32,605 bases of DNA from Holdemania filiformis DSM 12042 (GCF_000157995.1 NZ_GG657553.1:126342-158946), one strand, 5' to 3'. Shown: positions 7,888 through 15,757, counted from the first letter of the stretch. Notes: a model not told the origin generated them from the sequence alone. A program made the numbers and translations.

Positions 7888-8916
7888 TCACTTATATGGA
7901 GCGACATATTTTGATTTATCGACTTGTTTAACGAAATCGGCAAACTCATTTTGAAGATCAAGAGGAACATCAATAATCATTTCATTATGAAATTCATTCC
8001 GATTTAGCGTTGGTACGCCAGTACCAGAAGCAAATCGTTGTAGTTCATAAAATTCTAATAAGTATTTAAGATATATAATATTGTTATTATAAGTATTAAT
8101 AGAGTAAAGTGTCGTATTTAATGGCCAAAAAGGATGGGCATAATAGTAAACTTTGCCGAGAGTTCCTGACCTTCCAGTTATTATTCCACTATTACTTTTT
8201 GCTTCATTATGATATCCAACAATTCCATTTGAACCCCAAACGGGAATCGTACTATTCTGAATCCTGTTTTGTATCGGTAAATCATGACCTCTTTGAAGTT
8301 TTACAACCTCAATAACTTTTTTAACAACGAAATTCTTATTATTGGTAATAGGGTTTCCAAACATCTCGACAAATCGGGCTTTGATCAAATCATCAAGTTT
8401 ACACAGTTCTCGCTTACGTAAAATTATAACATTCCAACATTTTCTGAGATTTTCTGCGCGTTTAATTTGCTCTTCTATTAAGGGTAAACTTATTTGTATA
8501 TCACTAACTATAGATTTTGATATTTCTTTAAATGTTGCTCCTCTTCCTAGTGAATTCAGATATTGCGTATTTCTTTTAAGAAACCAATAGAGATAGATAT
8601 TATTTATTCGCTCTGAACAAATTAAATTTTTAAACCCCTGATTACAATACATTTCTCTCCCGGCAATGGCAACCTTCCCTATTGGTGCACGTGATGATAG
8701 TATTACTGTACCAGGTGGAAATGATTTTAATCCCGTGTCTATGACCGCTTGCCGAGTAATCTTTCTTACACTTTCATTGATTATAATTGTATCGTCAGAC
8801 AACTCTGCTGGAGTAATCCAATTGATATCACCGTTCCAATATTTAGAGCAACTAGTGTTTGGTGTGGTTCCCGATACGATTTCACATATATCACCTAACT
8901 TAAACTTATTAAACAC
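7888..8916 (-). CDS. hsdS: Type I specificity subunit HsdS (second copy, shortened C terminus)
   Basis: HsdS carries two target recognition domains that read the two halves of the recognition site. The 342-residue product starts with GTG at 8916, directly after a repeat that supplies GTGGGGATAAA as binding site. The first domain has SGTTPN..YWNGDINWITPAE and the spacer reads KLDDLIKARFVEMFG. The second domain has PVWGSNGIVGY and ITGRSGTLGKVYY. The protein ends NEFADFVKQVDKSKYVAPYK: it loses similarity to the other HsdS right after VDKSK, missing about 17 terminal residues. It may be functional or may serve as a donor for recombination. It lies between the integrase and hsdR. Confidence 0.9.
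   Translation of the reverse strand: MFNKFKLGDICEIVSGTTPNTSCSKYWNGDINWITPAELSDDTIIINESVRKITRQAVIDTGLKSFPPGTVILSSRAPIGKVAIAGREMYCNQGFKNLICSERINNIYLYWFLKRNTQYLNSLGRGATFKEISKSIVSDIQISLPLIEEQIKRAENLRKCWNVIILRKRELCKLDDLIKARFVEMFGNPITNNKNFVVKKVIEVVKLQRGHDLPIQNRIQNSTIPVWGSNGIVGYHNEAKSNSGIITGRSGTLGKVYYYAHPFWPLNTTLYSINTYNNNIIYLKYLLEFYELQRFASGTGVPTLNRNEFHNEMIIDVPLDLQNEFADFVKQVDKSKYVAPYK
7908..7923. repeat. 3' hsdS direct repeat, copy in hsdS2
   Basis: ATTTTGATTTATCGAC is identical to 10051-10066 in hsdS1, in the same orientation. It encodes the VDKSK end of the conserved C-terminal stretch. hsdS2 diverges immediately downstream. Confidence 0.75.
8357..8380. repeat. Central hsdS direct repeat, copy in hsdS2
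   Basis: 24 bases are identical to 10569-10592 in hsdS1, same orientation, starting CCAAACATCTCG on the + strand. It encodes ARFVEMFG in the spacer between the two recognition domains. Similarity continues imperfectly for about 25 bases beyond. Confidence 0.85.
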
Positions 8917-8939
8917 TTTATCCCCACAAATCCGAATTT
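8917..8939. repeat. 5' hsdS direct repeat, copy before hsdS2
   Basis: 23 bases are identical to 11061-11083, same orientation, starting TTTATCCCCACAAATC on the + strand. On the - strand it ends with GTGGGGATAAA just before the GTG start, so the ribosome binding site lies within the repeat. It begins one base after the integrase stop codon. Confidence 0.9.
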
Positions 8940-8940
8940 G

Positions 8941-9936
8941 CTAACTAATATACCTTCTGTGTGATTCTTTGACATTATTCTGATTGACCATTGCGTAATG
9001 CATCGTCGTGTCTATTTGAGAATGCCCTAATAAACTTTGCACCTGTTCTATTGGCATTCCTTTATCAATCGCTTTTGTAGCTACAGTTCTTCGAAATTTA
9101 TGCGGATGAACTTTCGAAATTCCTAATCTTCTTCCAAGTTGCCTTAATCTGATCTCCACCCCGCTTATTTTTAATCTATCATGTGGTAAATCTAAAGAAA
9201 CAAATAATGCAGGATTATCATCATTTCTCGTATTTAAATAATTTTTCAAATGAATTTTTGTTCTCGCATCAAAATATACCGGTCTTTCTTTATTGCCTTT
9301 ACCAAAAACTACACATTCTCTATTTTCAAAATCAATATCATTAATATTCAATTTTACCAGCTCTCCAACACGCATTCCTGTTGAAGATAGCAGATCAATG
9401 ATCGCTAGATCTCTTAAACTTGTACAACTATCTCTTAGCAATTCTAACGTCTCATCAGAATATGTTTCTTTAATTACTTTATCTGTCTTAATCTTATGAA
9501 TTCTCTTCATCGGACTCTTTAAGATATAATTCTCCTCTTCTAGCCAAGAAAAGAAACTACTTAAATTCCGTCTAATGTTATCCACACTTGCCTTAGAACA
9601 ATTATTCATTTTCTGATAATCTGTCAAATATGTGCGCAAATCATCAGTAGTCATATATGTTATACTCATATTGATTTTTTCATTCATTTTAATCAAAGTA
9701 GATTCATAATACTTTGTAGTTCTTTTACTACAACCTTCTATTTCTTTAGCAGATATGAATTTAGAGATTAATTCTTCATTGGAATATTTGCAAATCTCAC
9801 TAACAGAATCCTCCAAAGCTTTAATTTCCACTTTTTCAAAGCATCGAGTTAAAACAATATCAAGCATCTGCATTTGAGCGTTATTTAAATGTTTAAGTAA
9901 AGATTGTTCAATTTCTTTGATAATGGTTTCTTTCAT
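8941..9936 (-). CDS. Tyrosine recombinase (XerC/D-like integrase) inside the hsd operon
   Basis: Tyrosine recombinases cut and rejoin DNA at specific sites. The 331-residue product has an N-terminal SAM-like core-binding region (about 52-140) and a catalytic domain with the full set: R189 (GMRVGE), K213 (GKGNKER), H279 and R282 (HPHKFRR), H305 (LLGHS) and Y314 (TMHYAMV). The ATG at 9936 follows GGAGG by eight bases; two earlier in-frame ATGs have worse sites. An integrase between two hsdS genes usually marks a phase-variable type I system. Here the two hsdS genes point the same way and the gene lies within a unit bounded by 23-bp direct repeats, so excision or exchange of that unit is a plausible reaction. 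Confidence 0.92.
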   Translation of the reverse strand: MKETIIKEIEQSLLKHLNNAQMQMLDIVLTRCFEKVEIKALEDSVSEICKYSNEELISKFISAKEIEGCSKRTTKYYESTLIKMNEKINMSITYMTTDDLRTYLTDYQKMNNCSKASVDNIRRNLSSFFSWLEEENYILKSPMKRIHKIKTDKVIKETYSDETLELLRDSCTSLRDLAIIDLLSSTGMRVGELVKLNINDIDFENRECVVFGKGNKERPVYFDARTKIHLKNYLNTRNDDNPALFVSLDLPHDRLKISGVEIRLRQLGRRLGISKVHPHKFRRTVATKAIDKGMPIEQVQSLLGHSQIDTTMHYAMVNQNNVKESHRRYIS

Positions 9937-9979
9937 ACTAATAACCTCCATTACCAACCTCACTCCAACCATTACTCAA

Positions 9980-11059
9980 CTATCCAAAATATTTTTGCAT
10001 TAAACTATCAAATAATTCTTGTGTTTTATCCAGTGACTGCTGCACCGCTAATTTTGATTTATCGACCTGATTAACAAATTGTTCAAAATCATTTTGTAAT
10101 TTTAAATTTACTTTAGGAACTAAGATATTTTTTAATGTCTCAGATTTAATACCTTGAATTGTAGCACCACGTTTCTGACCATTGAAAAAATCTAAATACT
10201 CATCTAAAAGATATTTTAAAAACACTAAATTGAAATTATCATCAATATTTGTAATTGAAACAATATCTTGATTTGTACACATTGGAACAACATTTTTGGA
10301 CACTTTACCAACTCCAACTCGTATTCCAAACAATAGTGAATTCGCAGGTATTAATTTAGTTGCGCTATTTTCTATTGCATCTTTTGTTATATATTCGATT
10401 GCATCTTCGAATCCTATTTCAGTCTTACCTAACGCAACTGTAGAAATCCATGGGATTTCTCCTTCAAAATATTCCGGTTTAGCTCTTGACGGTGTACCTC
10501 CACTAATTAAATATGAAATGTCTTTCAAGTATACTTGCTCCCATTTCTTAGAATTTGATTTTATGTCCCCAAACATCTCGACAAATCGGGCTCTAATTAA
10601 ATCATCAAACTTCTGAAGCTGTTGTTTTTTCAAGTTAATAATCAACTCGACTTTTTGAAGTTTATCTACTACTTTAAACTGAACAACTAAATCAGGAACA
10701 TCTATTTCAATCTTCAATAGATCTGATTTTGTAAGGCTCGGTAATGTTACAGCTTTGTTGAGCCTATTAAAATCAAAATGCAAACAGAAATAATACAAAT
10801 ATTTAGGGATCATTTTAGATCTATCCGTAACTAATCCAAACGCAGTATCGACATTCCAAAATGGTTTATCTACAAATATTGGGTTATTGATGCTTCCTTT
10901 TCTGCCAATAACAACAGTATTGCCTTCGCATAAATAATTATTAGCAAACCCAATGATCCCACCACTTCCATAGATAGGATATTGACCCTCTGGATTCTCG
11001 ACACTTTTTTGATTCTTACCATTCTTAATAATCAAAATATCCTTGAACGTTTTCAGCAT
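9980..11059 (-). CDS. hsdS: Type I specificity subunit HsdS (first, full-length copy)
   Basis: The 359-residue product is probably the expressed specificity subunit, since it follows hsdM directly. The first domain has GQYPIYGSGGIIGF and VVIGRKGSINNP. The spacer ends KFDDLIRARFVEMFG. The second domain has SGGTPSRAKPEYFEGEIPW and FGIRVGVGKVSK. The C terminus FVNQVDKSKLAVQQSLDKTQ...LMQKYFG is the usual complete tail. The ATG at 11059 is preferred to the in-frame GTG at 11071, because the latter lies inside the repeat that supplies GTGGGGATAA as binding site and hsdS2 uses the equivalent position. The gap after hsdM is 46 bases; the integrase start lies 43 bases downstream. Confidence 0.9.
   Translation of the reverse strand: MLKTFKDILIIKNGKNQKSVENPEGQYPIYGSGGIIGFANNYLCEGNTVVIGRKGSINNPIFVDKPFWNVDTAFGLVTDRSKMIPKYLYYFCLHFDFNRLNKAVTLPSLTKSDLLKIEIDVPDLVVQFKVVDKLQKVELIINLKKQQLQKFDDLIRARFVEMFGDIKSNSKKWEQVYLKDISYLISGGTPSRAKPEYFEGEIPWISTVALGKTEIGFEDAIEYITKDAIENSATKLIPANSLLFGIRVGVGKVSKNVVPMCTNQDIVSITNIDDNFNLVFLKYLLDEYLDFFNGQKRGATIQGIKSETLKNILVPKVNLKLQNDFEQFVNQVDKSKLAVQQSLDKTQELFDSLMQKYFG
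10051..10066. repeat. 3' hsdS direct repeat, copy in hsdS1
   Basis: Identical 16 bases to 7908-7923, same orientation, encoding VDKSK near the C terminus of HsdS1. Confidence 0.75.
10569..10592. repeat. Central hsdS direct repeat, copy in hsdS1
   Basis: Identical 24 bases to 8357-8380, encoding ARFVEMFG. Recombination between the two copies would join the first recognition domain of HsdS1 to the second of HsdS2 and delete the integrase. Confidence 0.85.
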
Positions 11060-11060
11060 A

Positions 11061-11083
11061 TTTATCCCCACAAATCCGAATTT
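11061..11083. repeat. 5' hsdS direct repeat, copy before hsdS1
   Basis: Identical 23 bases to 8917-8939, same orientation, 2144 bases apart. It lies in the hsdM-hsdS1 gap and carries the ribosome binding site of hsdS1. Confidence 0.9.
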
Positions 11084-11105
11084 ATCATTCAGATTTTCCT
11101 CCTTT

Positions 11106-12608
11106 CTATTCCTCCAGTAAAGCCTTTAATTCTTCTAAATTCTTATCTATTTCTTTGTTTAATGCCACAATATCCACAAGTATTTCATGAGTTGGCGCAT
11201 ACTCCACTTTTTCATACACGACTTCTTTATATTTGTTAATAGAAAGATCATAGTTGTTATTCACAATTTCTTCTTTATTGACAAAGAAGCTTTGATCTGT
11301 ACGTTTTCTATCAATTTCTTTATCAAGGTTTTTAAATCTATTAATGATATCTGGAATATCGTTTTCTTTGACTATTGAACGTTTATCATCCAATGAAAAG
11401 CCGTCAGCTTTCATATCATAGAACCAGACTTTATCTGTTCCACCGTGACCTGTCTTCGTGAAAATGAGGATTCCTGTAGAAACTCCGGCATATGGCTTAA
11501 ATACGCCAGACGGCATGGAAATGACAGCTTCCAGTCGATTTTCCTCAATAAGCGCTTTTCTGATTTGCACATGAGCGTTGCTTGATCCAAACAAAACTCC
11601 GTCCGGAACAATACAAGCGCAACGACCGCCAATCTTTAACATTCTTATAAATAAAGCCAAGAATAACAACTCAGTCTTTTTTGTTTTAGCGACTTTTAAC
11701 AGATCGGATGATACGGATTCCGCATCTAATGTGCCTTTAAACGGAGGATTGGCTAAAACTAACGAGTATTTATCCTGATCCAAATTTTGATCCGAAAGAC
11801 TGTCCCGATACTCAATGAAAGGAGATTCTACCCCATGTGTCATCATGTTCATGGCTCCAATTCGAAGCATCGTTCGATCCATATCAAAACCATGAAACAT
11901 ATGATTCATGTAGTGATCTCGATTTTGCTTATTCATTAAAATATCATTTTTATAAGTGTCGATAAGATAAGTACTGGCTTCAACTAGAAATCCTGCGGTT
12001 CCACAGGCAGGATCACAAATCGTATCTTCTGGTTTCGGATTTACTAATTTGACCATCATTTCAATAATATGTCTTGGTGTTCTGAACTGACCATTTCTAC
12101 CTGCTGTCGCAATCTTCGACAAAAGATATTCGTATACATCTCCTCGGATATCTTTTTTTTCAGATTTGCTCATAGAATCATAAATATCATCCAGTGAATC
12201 AATGACCTTAGATAAAACTAAAGGAGTCGGTAATTTAAATATCGCATCATCCATGTATTTTGAATACGCACTGTTCTTATCAGCATGTAGATTCTTAATA
12301 AAAGGAAAAACCCAATCTTGCATAATCTCATACATCTTGCCAGCAGGAAAATCATGAAAAACTGACCATTTAAGTTGATTCCCATTAATTGACCTTTCAC
12401 CAATTTGAACTTGGTCTGAGAAAATACTTTTGAAAGGTAAACCCAATATCGCATTTTCTTTTGCATTTTTATTATCTACATCATCTAAATCACGAATGAA
12501 CATTAGATACGTTATTTGCTCAATGACTTCTAACGGATTGGTTAAGCCACCTGCCGCAAAGATATCCCATAAACTATCAATCTTATTTTTTAATTCACCT
12601 GTAATCAT
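11106..12608 (-). CDS. hsdM: Type I DNA methyltransferase subunit M (HsdM)
   Basis: HsdM methylates adenine in the site chosen by HsdS, using S-adenosylmethionine. The 500-residue product has the N-terminal helical HsdM region, the GQFRTPRHIIEMMV segment (174-187), the SAM-binding motif DPACGTAGF (199-207) and the catalytic NPPF (287-290). Length and motifs are complete. The start at 12608 is chosen because GAGGAG precedes it and because the ATG overlaps the fic stop codon as TAATG, indicating translational coupling. It is followed by hsdS1. Confidence 0.95.
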   Translation of the reverse strand: MITGELKNKIDSLWDIFAAGGLTNPLEVIEQITYLMFIRDLDDVDNKNAKENAILGLPFKSIFSDQVQIGERSINGNQLKWSVFHDFPAGKMYEIMQDWVFPFIKNLHADKNSAYSKYMDDAIFKLPTPLVLSKVIDSLDDIYDSMSKSEKKDIRGDVYEYLLSKIATAGRNGQFRTPRHIIEMMVKLVNPKPEDTICDPACGTAGFLVEASTYLIDTYKNDILMNKQNRDHYMNHMFHGFDMDRTMLRIGAMNMMTHGVESPFIEYRDSLSDQNLDQDKYSLVLANPPFKGTLDAESVSSDLLKVAKTKKTELLFLALFIRMLKIGGRCACIVPDGVLFGSSNAHVQIRKALIEENRLEAVISMPSGVFKPYAGVSTGILIFTKTGHGGTDKVWFYDMKADGFSLDDKRSIVKENDIPDIINRFKNLDKEIDRKRTDQSFFVNKEEIVNNNYDLSINKYKEVVYEKVEYAPTHEILVDIVALNKEIDKNLEELKALLEE

Positions 12609-13663
12609 TATTCTTTCTCCTCGTTCCAAATATAGGAAGTATATCTTCCTCCGCTAATCTTAATGATTTCTCCTTTTTCAACTAATTCAATTAAAGCTCT
12701 TTGAATCGTAATCTGACTGATGTCCGGACATTGTTTCATAATCTCCGCTTTTGTAATCTTGCCCACATTTCGTTTGATAATTGCTCGTACCCTTTCAGGT
12801 TTAGAAAATCCAGATTCAATCAGAATTTGGACTCGTGAAGAAAAATCGCGATATGCGGCGACAATGGCACCTAGATAATATTCAACAAAGGGTGCATAAT
12901 CATTATTATTTTCATGCCAGCCTAGCGAACTTTGCTGCAAAGCTTCATAATAACTTTCTTTTGTAGTTTCAATTAGCTTTTCAATGCTGATATATTTGCC
13001 GACAATATAGCCTGATTTATACAAAAGTAATAATGTTAGTAATCGGCTCATTCTTCCGTTACCATCATTAAACGGATGAATGCAAAGGAAATCCAAAATA
13101 AACATAGGCATCAAAAGAAGTGGATCAACATTGTCTTTCAAGGCTTGATTGTATGCATCACATAATTCATCAATGGCTTCAGGCGTTCTCCATGATTCGA
13201 CAGGGCGAAATCTGATTTTACTATTCCCTTGAGAATCCATTTCAGCGATGATATTATCGACATTCTTATATTTTCCACCAATGCTTAAACCTGTAAACTT
13301 ATACATCCCTCCATGCAGCTGTAAAAAGTAATTTGATCGAATCGGAATGTAATCATAGTTTTCGTGAATCATATTTAATATGTCCCGATAACCCGCTATT
13401 TCTTTCTCATTTCTGGTCTTAGGCATCGTTTTATCCATAACAATTTTCTTTAATCGCTCATCAGATGTATAAATACCTTCAATCTTATTCGACGCGTCTA
13501 CACTTTGAATCTTTGCAATTTCAACAAGATCGCTTAATTTATCTGCATTGGATTCAATAAACAGATTTTGTTCCCCTTTATATTCATGAATAGTTGTCAA
13601 TAAGGAAACAATTTGAGGTGTCAATAAACTTTTCGATAACTCGCTATATTCAAATTTTTTCAT
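12608..13663 (-). CDS. fic: Fic-family protein with C-terminal winged helix, first gene of the hsd operon
   Basis: Fic enzymes transfer AMP or related groups to protein hydroxyls, or remove them. The 351-residue product has the intact catalytic motif HPFNDGNGRMSR (196-207). It also has an N-terminal SNKIEG (58-63), matching the class II autoinhibitory pattern S/T-x3-E-G/N. Residues about 290-345 form a winged-helix-like domain (ITKAEIMKQCPDISQITIQR). The start at 13663 has AAGGAG upstream; an earlier in-frame ATG lies too far upstream. Its stop overlaps the hsdM start, so it is made together with the methyltransferase. A toxin-like or regulatory role towards the restriction system is possible; target and activity are unknown. 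Confidence 0.92.
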   Translation of the reverse strand: MKKFEYSELSKSLLTPQIVSLLTTIHEYKGEQNLFIESNADKLSDLVEIAKIQSVDASNKIEGIYTSDERLKKIVMDKTMPKTRNEKEIAGYRDILNMIHENYDYIPIRSNYFLQLHGGMYKFTGLSIGGKYKNVDNIIAEMDSQGNSKIRFRPVESWRTPEAIDELCDAYNQALKDNVDPLLLMPMFILDFLCIHPFNDGNGRMSRLLTLLLLYKSGYIVGKYISIEKLIETTKESYYEALQQSSLGWHENNNDYAPFVEYYLGAIVAAYRDFSSRVQILIESGFSKPERVRAIIKRNVGKITKAEIMKQCPDISQITIQRALIELVEKGEIIKISGGRYTSYIWNEEKE

Positions 13664-13756
13664 ATCCGTCTCCTTTCTGCAGAGAAACATCAATAAGTCC
13701 AGAAAAACAGAACTCCTATTTAAACGAATTTAGAATTTATGCTTTCCGACAGTTTC

Positions 13757-13785
13757 ATTATAGATTCAATATTATCAAAAAGCAA
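13757..13785 (-). promoter_or_regulatory. Probable promoter of the fic-hsd operon
   Basis: On the - strand TTGCTT (13780-13785) is followed after 17 bases by a perfect TATAAT (13757-13762). The -35 overlaps the end of the 22-bp palindrome arm, so a protein bound there could control the operon. Confidence 0.55.
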
Positions 13786-13849
13786 TTCAATTTTATCATT
13801 TTTAAAATTTTGATATAATTAAAATCTAAAATGATAAAATTGAATTGCT
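13781..13849. repeat. Palindromic element, copy 1, upstream of fic
   Basis: Perfect 22-bp arms (13781-13802 and 13828-13849; left arm starts AGCAATTCAATTTTATC) enclose a 25-base centre. The centre contains TTTGATATAATTAAA, which looks like an extended -10 box on the + strand. A 61-bp related copy with the same 17-27-17 layout lies at 15697-15757. It is probably an operator or promoter module; a small mobile repeat is the alternative. Confidence 0.75.
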
Positions 13850-13958
13850 AAAAAAGTGAACTTGAATTATTAGATTAGGACATCGTTGCGTTTAATCATG
13901 CCATAACTTTACTTAATTAAGGTCTCATAATAGATATGAGATTGGTTTTCGGTTTTTT

Positions 13959-14210
13959 TCACCATTTTACGCAGTCTTTTTCCAAACCGTCATAAAAATC
14001 AATGACCACCTCATATGTAGTTTTATTGCTGATGGATCATTATTACCATAATCAGGATCTTGATCATCACACATATAGTCTATAAAAGATTTTTTTTTGA
14101 CCGGGTTCAGTACTATATTATCATAGCATATCTTTTTCTTACCTTTTACGATGGCAGGGCAAAACAAAATAAGAAGATTCATCAATTTCCTCTACAATTG
14201 CATAATTCAT
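13959..14210 (-). pseudogene. Frameshifted remnant of a small gene, unknown family
   Basis: A good binding site (GGAAGGTGA) precedes ATG at 14210, which reads MNYAIVEEIDESSYFVLP and stops after 23 residues. Continuing in other frames gives further protein-like stretches: KKSFIDYMCDDQDPDYGNNDPSAIK, cited here only by its core DPDYGNNDPS, and finally YEVVIDFYDGLEKDC ending at TGA (13959-13961). This suggests one gene broken by at least two frameshifts. A run of nine T (14090-14098) lies inside. The bases between this and the palindrome (13850-13958) hold only a weak AT-rich hairpin (13922-13941). Confidence 0.4.
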
Positions 14211-14237
14211 TATTCCGCTCACCTTCCTTGGCTATTC

Positions 14238-14342
14238 TTAAAGCTTACTTACTAAAATCTTTAACCAGTCCTCAGAGCTTAACAGATCTACATAATTTTT
14301 TAAAGCGTATTCTGAGCGCAGCAACGTAATACCAAAGAACAT
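14238..14342 (-). CDS. Possible 34-residue small protein or remnant
   Basis: ATG at 14342 begins seven bases after the stop of the ATPase gene and reads MFFGITLLRSEYALKNYVDL to a TAA at 14238. Upstream GGGGCG is a poor binding site. It may be a tiny gene translated with the ATPase, or a leftover of a decayed gene. No family is recognised. Confidence 0.25.
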   Translation of the reverse strand: MFFGITLLRSEYALKNYVDLLSSEDWLKILVSKL

Positions 14343-14349
14343 ATCGCCC

Positions 14350-15582
14350 CTATGTATTCGATTCTTCAAGCAGCCAGTCAATAACATTCACAACTTTAAT
14401 TCCATTGTAATTTCCGGGTGTAAAACGATCCAAAGTAAGAACAATTTTCTCATAATTATCCTGAATATTTTGCAGAGGCCTCATTTCACGATTAAACGTC
14501 TCTTCCGCCGTCATGTTCACTGCTACCTGAATATAAGTGATTATATCCTGTTTTTGAGCTACAAAGTCAATTTCTGTATTTCCCAGTTTACCGATATACA
14601 CGCGATATCTTCTTCGTAGAAGTTCTAAATACACGATATTTTCAATCGAAAAACCGAGATCATAATTCTTTCACGGCAGCATCACAGTCCGAAGTCCTAA
14701 ATCCACAAGATACCATTTCGCATTAACCTTCAGTAATTGTTTTCCTACGACGTCAAAACGATCTGCTTTGTAAAAAATAAACGCTTCTGACAAAGCTTCC
14801 ATGTAATCGCTCACGGTATTCGACGAAATTTTTCTGCTGCTGGAAATCAGCGTATCTGTTACCTTTTTAGCGGATACCGGACTGCCAACGACACTCGCCA
14901 AATAACGAGCGATTGTAAGCAATAACGCGGCATCTGTTGTTTTTCGCTGATTCCCGTCGTTATTTCTTCGATTCTGTCGTTCTTCAATATCTTTTACAAC
15001 GACTGTATTCAGAATTCCTTCCAGATAATCCGGAGCTTTTTCGGATATCTTGTTCACTGTGGCAAGATAAGGAAAGCCGCCGTTACGCATATAGTTCAAA
15101 AATGCCTGATCGAGATTCTCTGGTTTTTGCGCTTCAACAACTTCCTTGAAGGATAAAGGCAACAACGTAATTTCAATATAGCGGCCTGACAATAAAGTAA
15201 CTAAATCACCAGAAAGTAAATAAGTATCGGAAACTGTTATATAAATATCCACATTTTCCTTTAAAAAGAGACTGTCGACGACTTTTTCAAAAGCTTCTAC
15301 TCTTTGAATTTCATCAAGAAAGATATAGGTCATTCTATTTAAACAAAGCCGTTTTTGAATAGATGCATATAGAGCTTTATAATCTAATAAGGCTTCGTTC
15401 TCTAAATCTTCAAAATTGATCGAAACAATTTGATCTTCTGTTACTCCTTCTTTTATCAAGCGTTCCTGCATTTGCTTTAATAGTGTCGATTTTCCGCAAC
15501 GACGAATACCGGTGATCACCTTGATGACTTTTTCATCTTTCCAGGCTGAAAGCTGTTCTAAGTATGTCTTTCTTTCTATCAT
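14350..15582 (-). pseudogene. AAA (AAA_14/DUF4143-type) ATPase gene with in-frame TGA
   Basis: This family has an N-terminal P-loop ATPase and a C-terminal DUF4143 domain with a nuclease-like fold; its role is poorly known. The frame runs 410 codons, interrupted only by TGA at 14671-14673 (codon 304). The N-terminal part has Walker A GIRRCGKST (25-33) and Walker B TYIFLDEIQRV. After the stop the same frame continues with NYDLGFSIENIVYLELLRR and GNTEIDFVAQK, the typical C-terminal part. Relatives usually have a glycine at the stop position, so a GGA-to-TGA change is likely. The usual ITGSN motif reads ITVSD here, a further sign of decay. The start at 15582 has GGAGG before it. Confidence 0.75.
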
Positions 15583-15673
15583 GATGTCCTCCACTATACG
15601 TTCTCATCGTAGCATGAATTCAATTTTTATAATCGATAATTCTATTATTACTCCTATGGGTGGATTGATTTCT

Positions 15674-15702
15674 ATTATGATATCTGGAATAACCCCATTC
15701 AA
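15674..15702 (-). promoter_or_regulatory. Probable promoter of the ATPase gene
   Basis: On the - strand TTGAAT (15697-15702) and CATAAT (15674-15679) are 17 bases apart. The -35 is the outer end of palindrome copy 2, so binding to the palindrome would affect this promoter. Confidence 0.5.
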
Positions 15703-15757
15703 TTTTATCATTTTTTTAAATTTGATATAATTAAATCCCTAAATGATCAAATTGAAT
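15697..15757. repeat. Palindromic element, copy 2, upstream of the ATPase gene
   Basis: Arms of 17 bases (15697-15713, 15741-15757; 16 of 17 paired) enclose a 27-base centre with TTTGATATAATTAAA at the same offset as in copy 1. Arm sequence ATTCAATTTTATCATTT is shared exactly with copy 1 on the left side. Confidence 0.75.

Noticed and set aside
4554-7973. hsdR starting at 7973
   Set aside because: The extra 41 residues would overlap the end of hsdS2, show no HsdR similarity and lack a binding site; the ATG at 7850 has GGAGG.
7888-11071. Inverting hsdS shufflon of the usual type
   Set aside because: Both hsdS genes and all shared repeats found are in the same orientation; I found no inverted copies, so inversion between them would not work.
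14090-14098. Run of nine T as a phase-variation tract
   Set aside because: It lies in a gene already broken by other frameshifts, so length changes there would have no evident effect.
14671-14673. UGA read as tryptophan (recoded genetic code)
   Set aside because: Other genes in the window end at TGA at the expected length (for example atpF), and relatives have Gly rather than Trp at this position.
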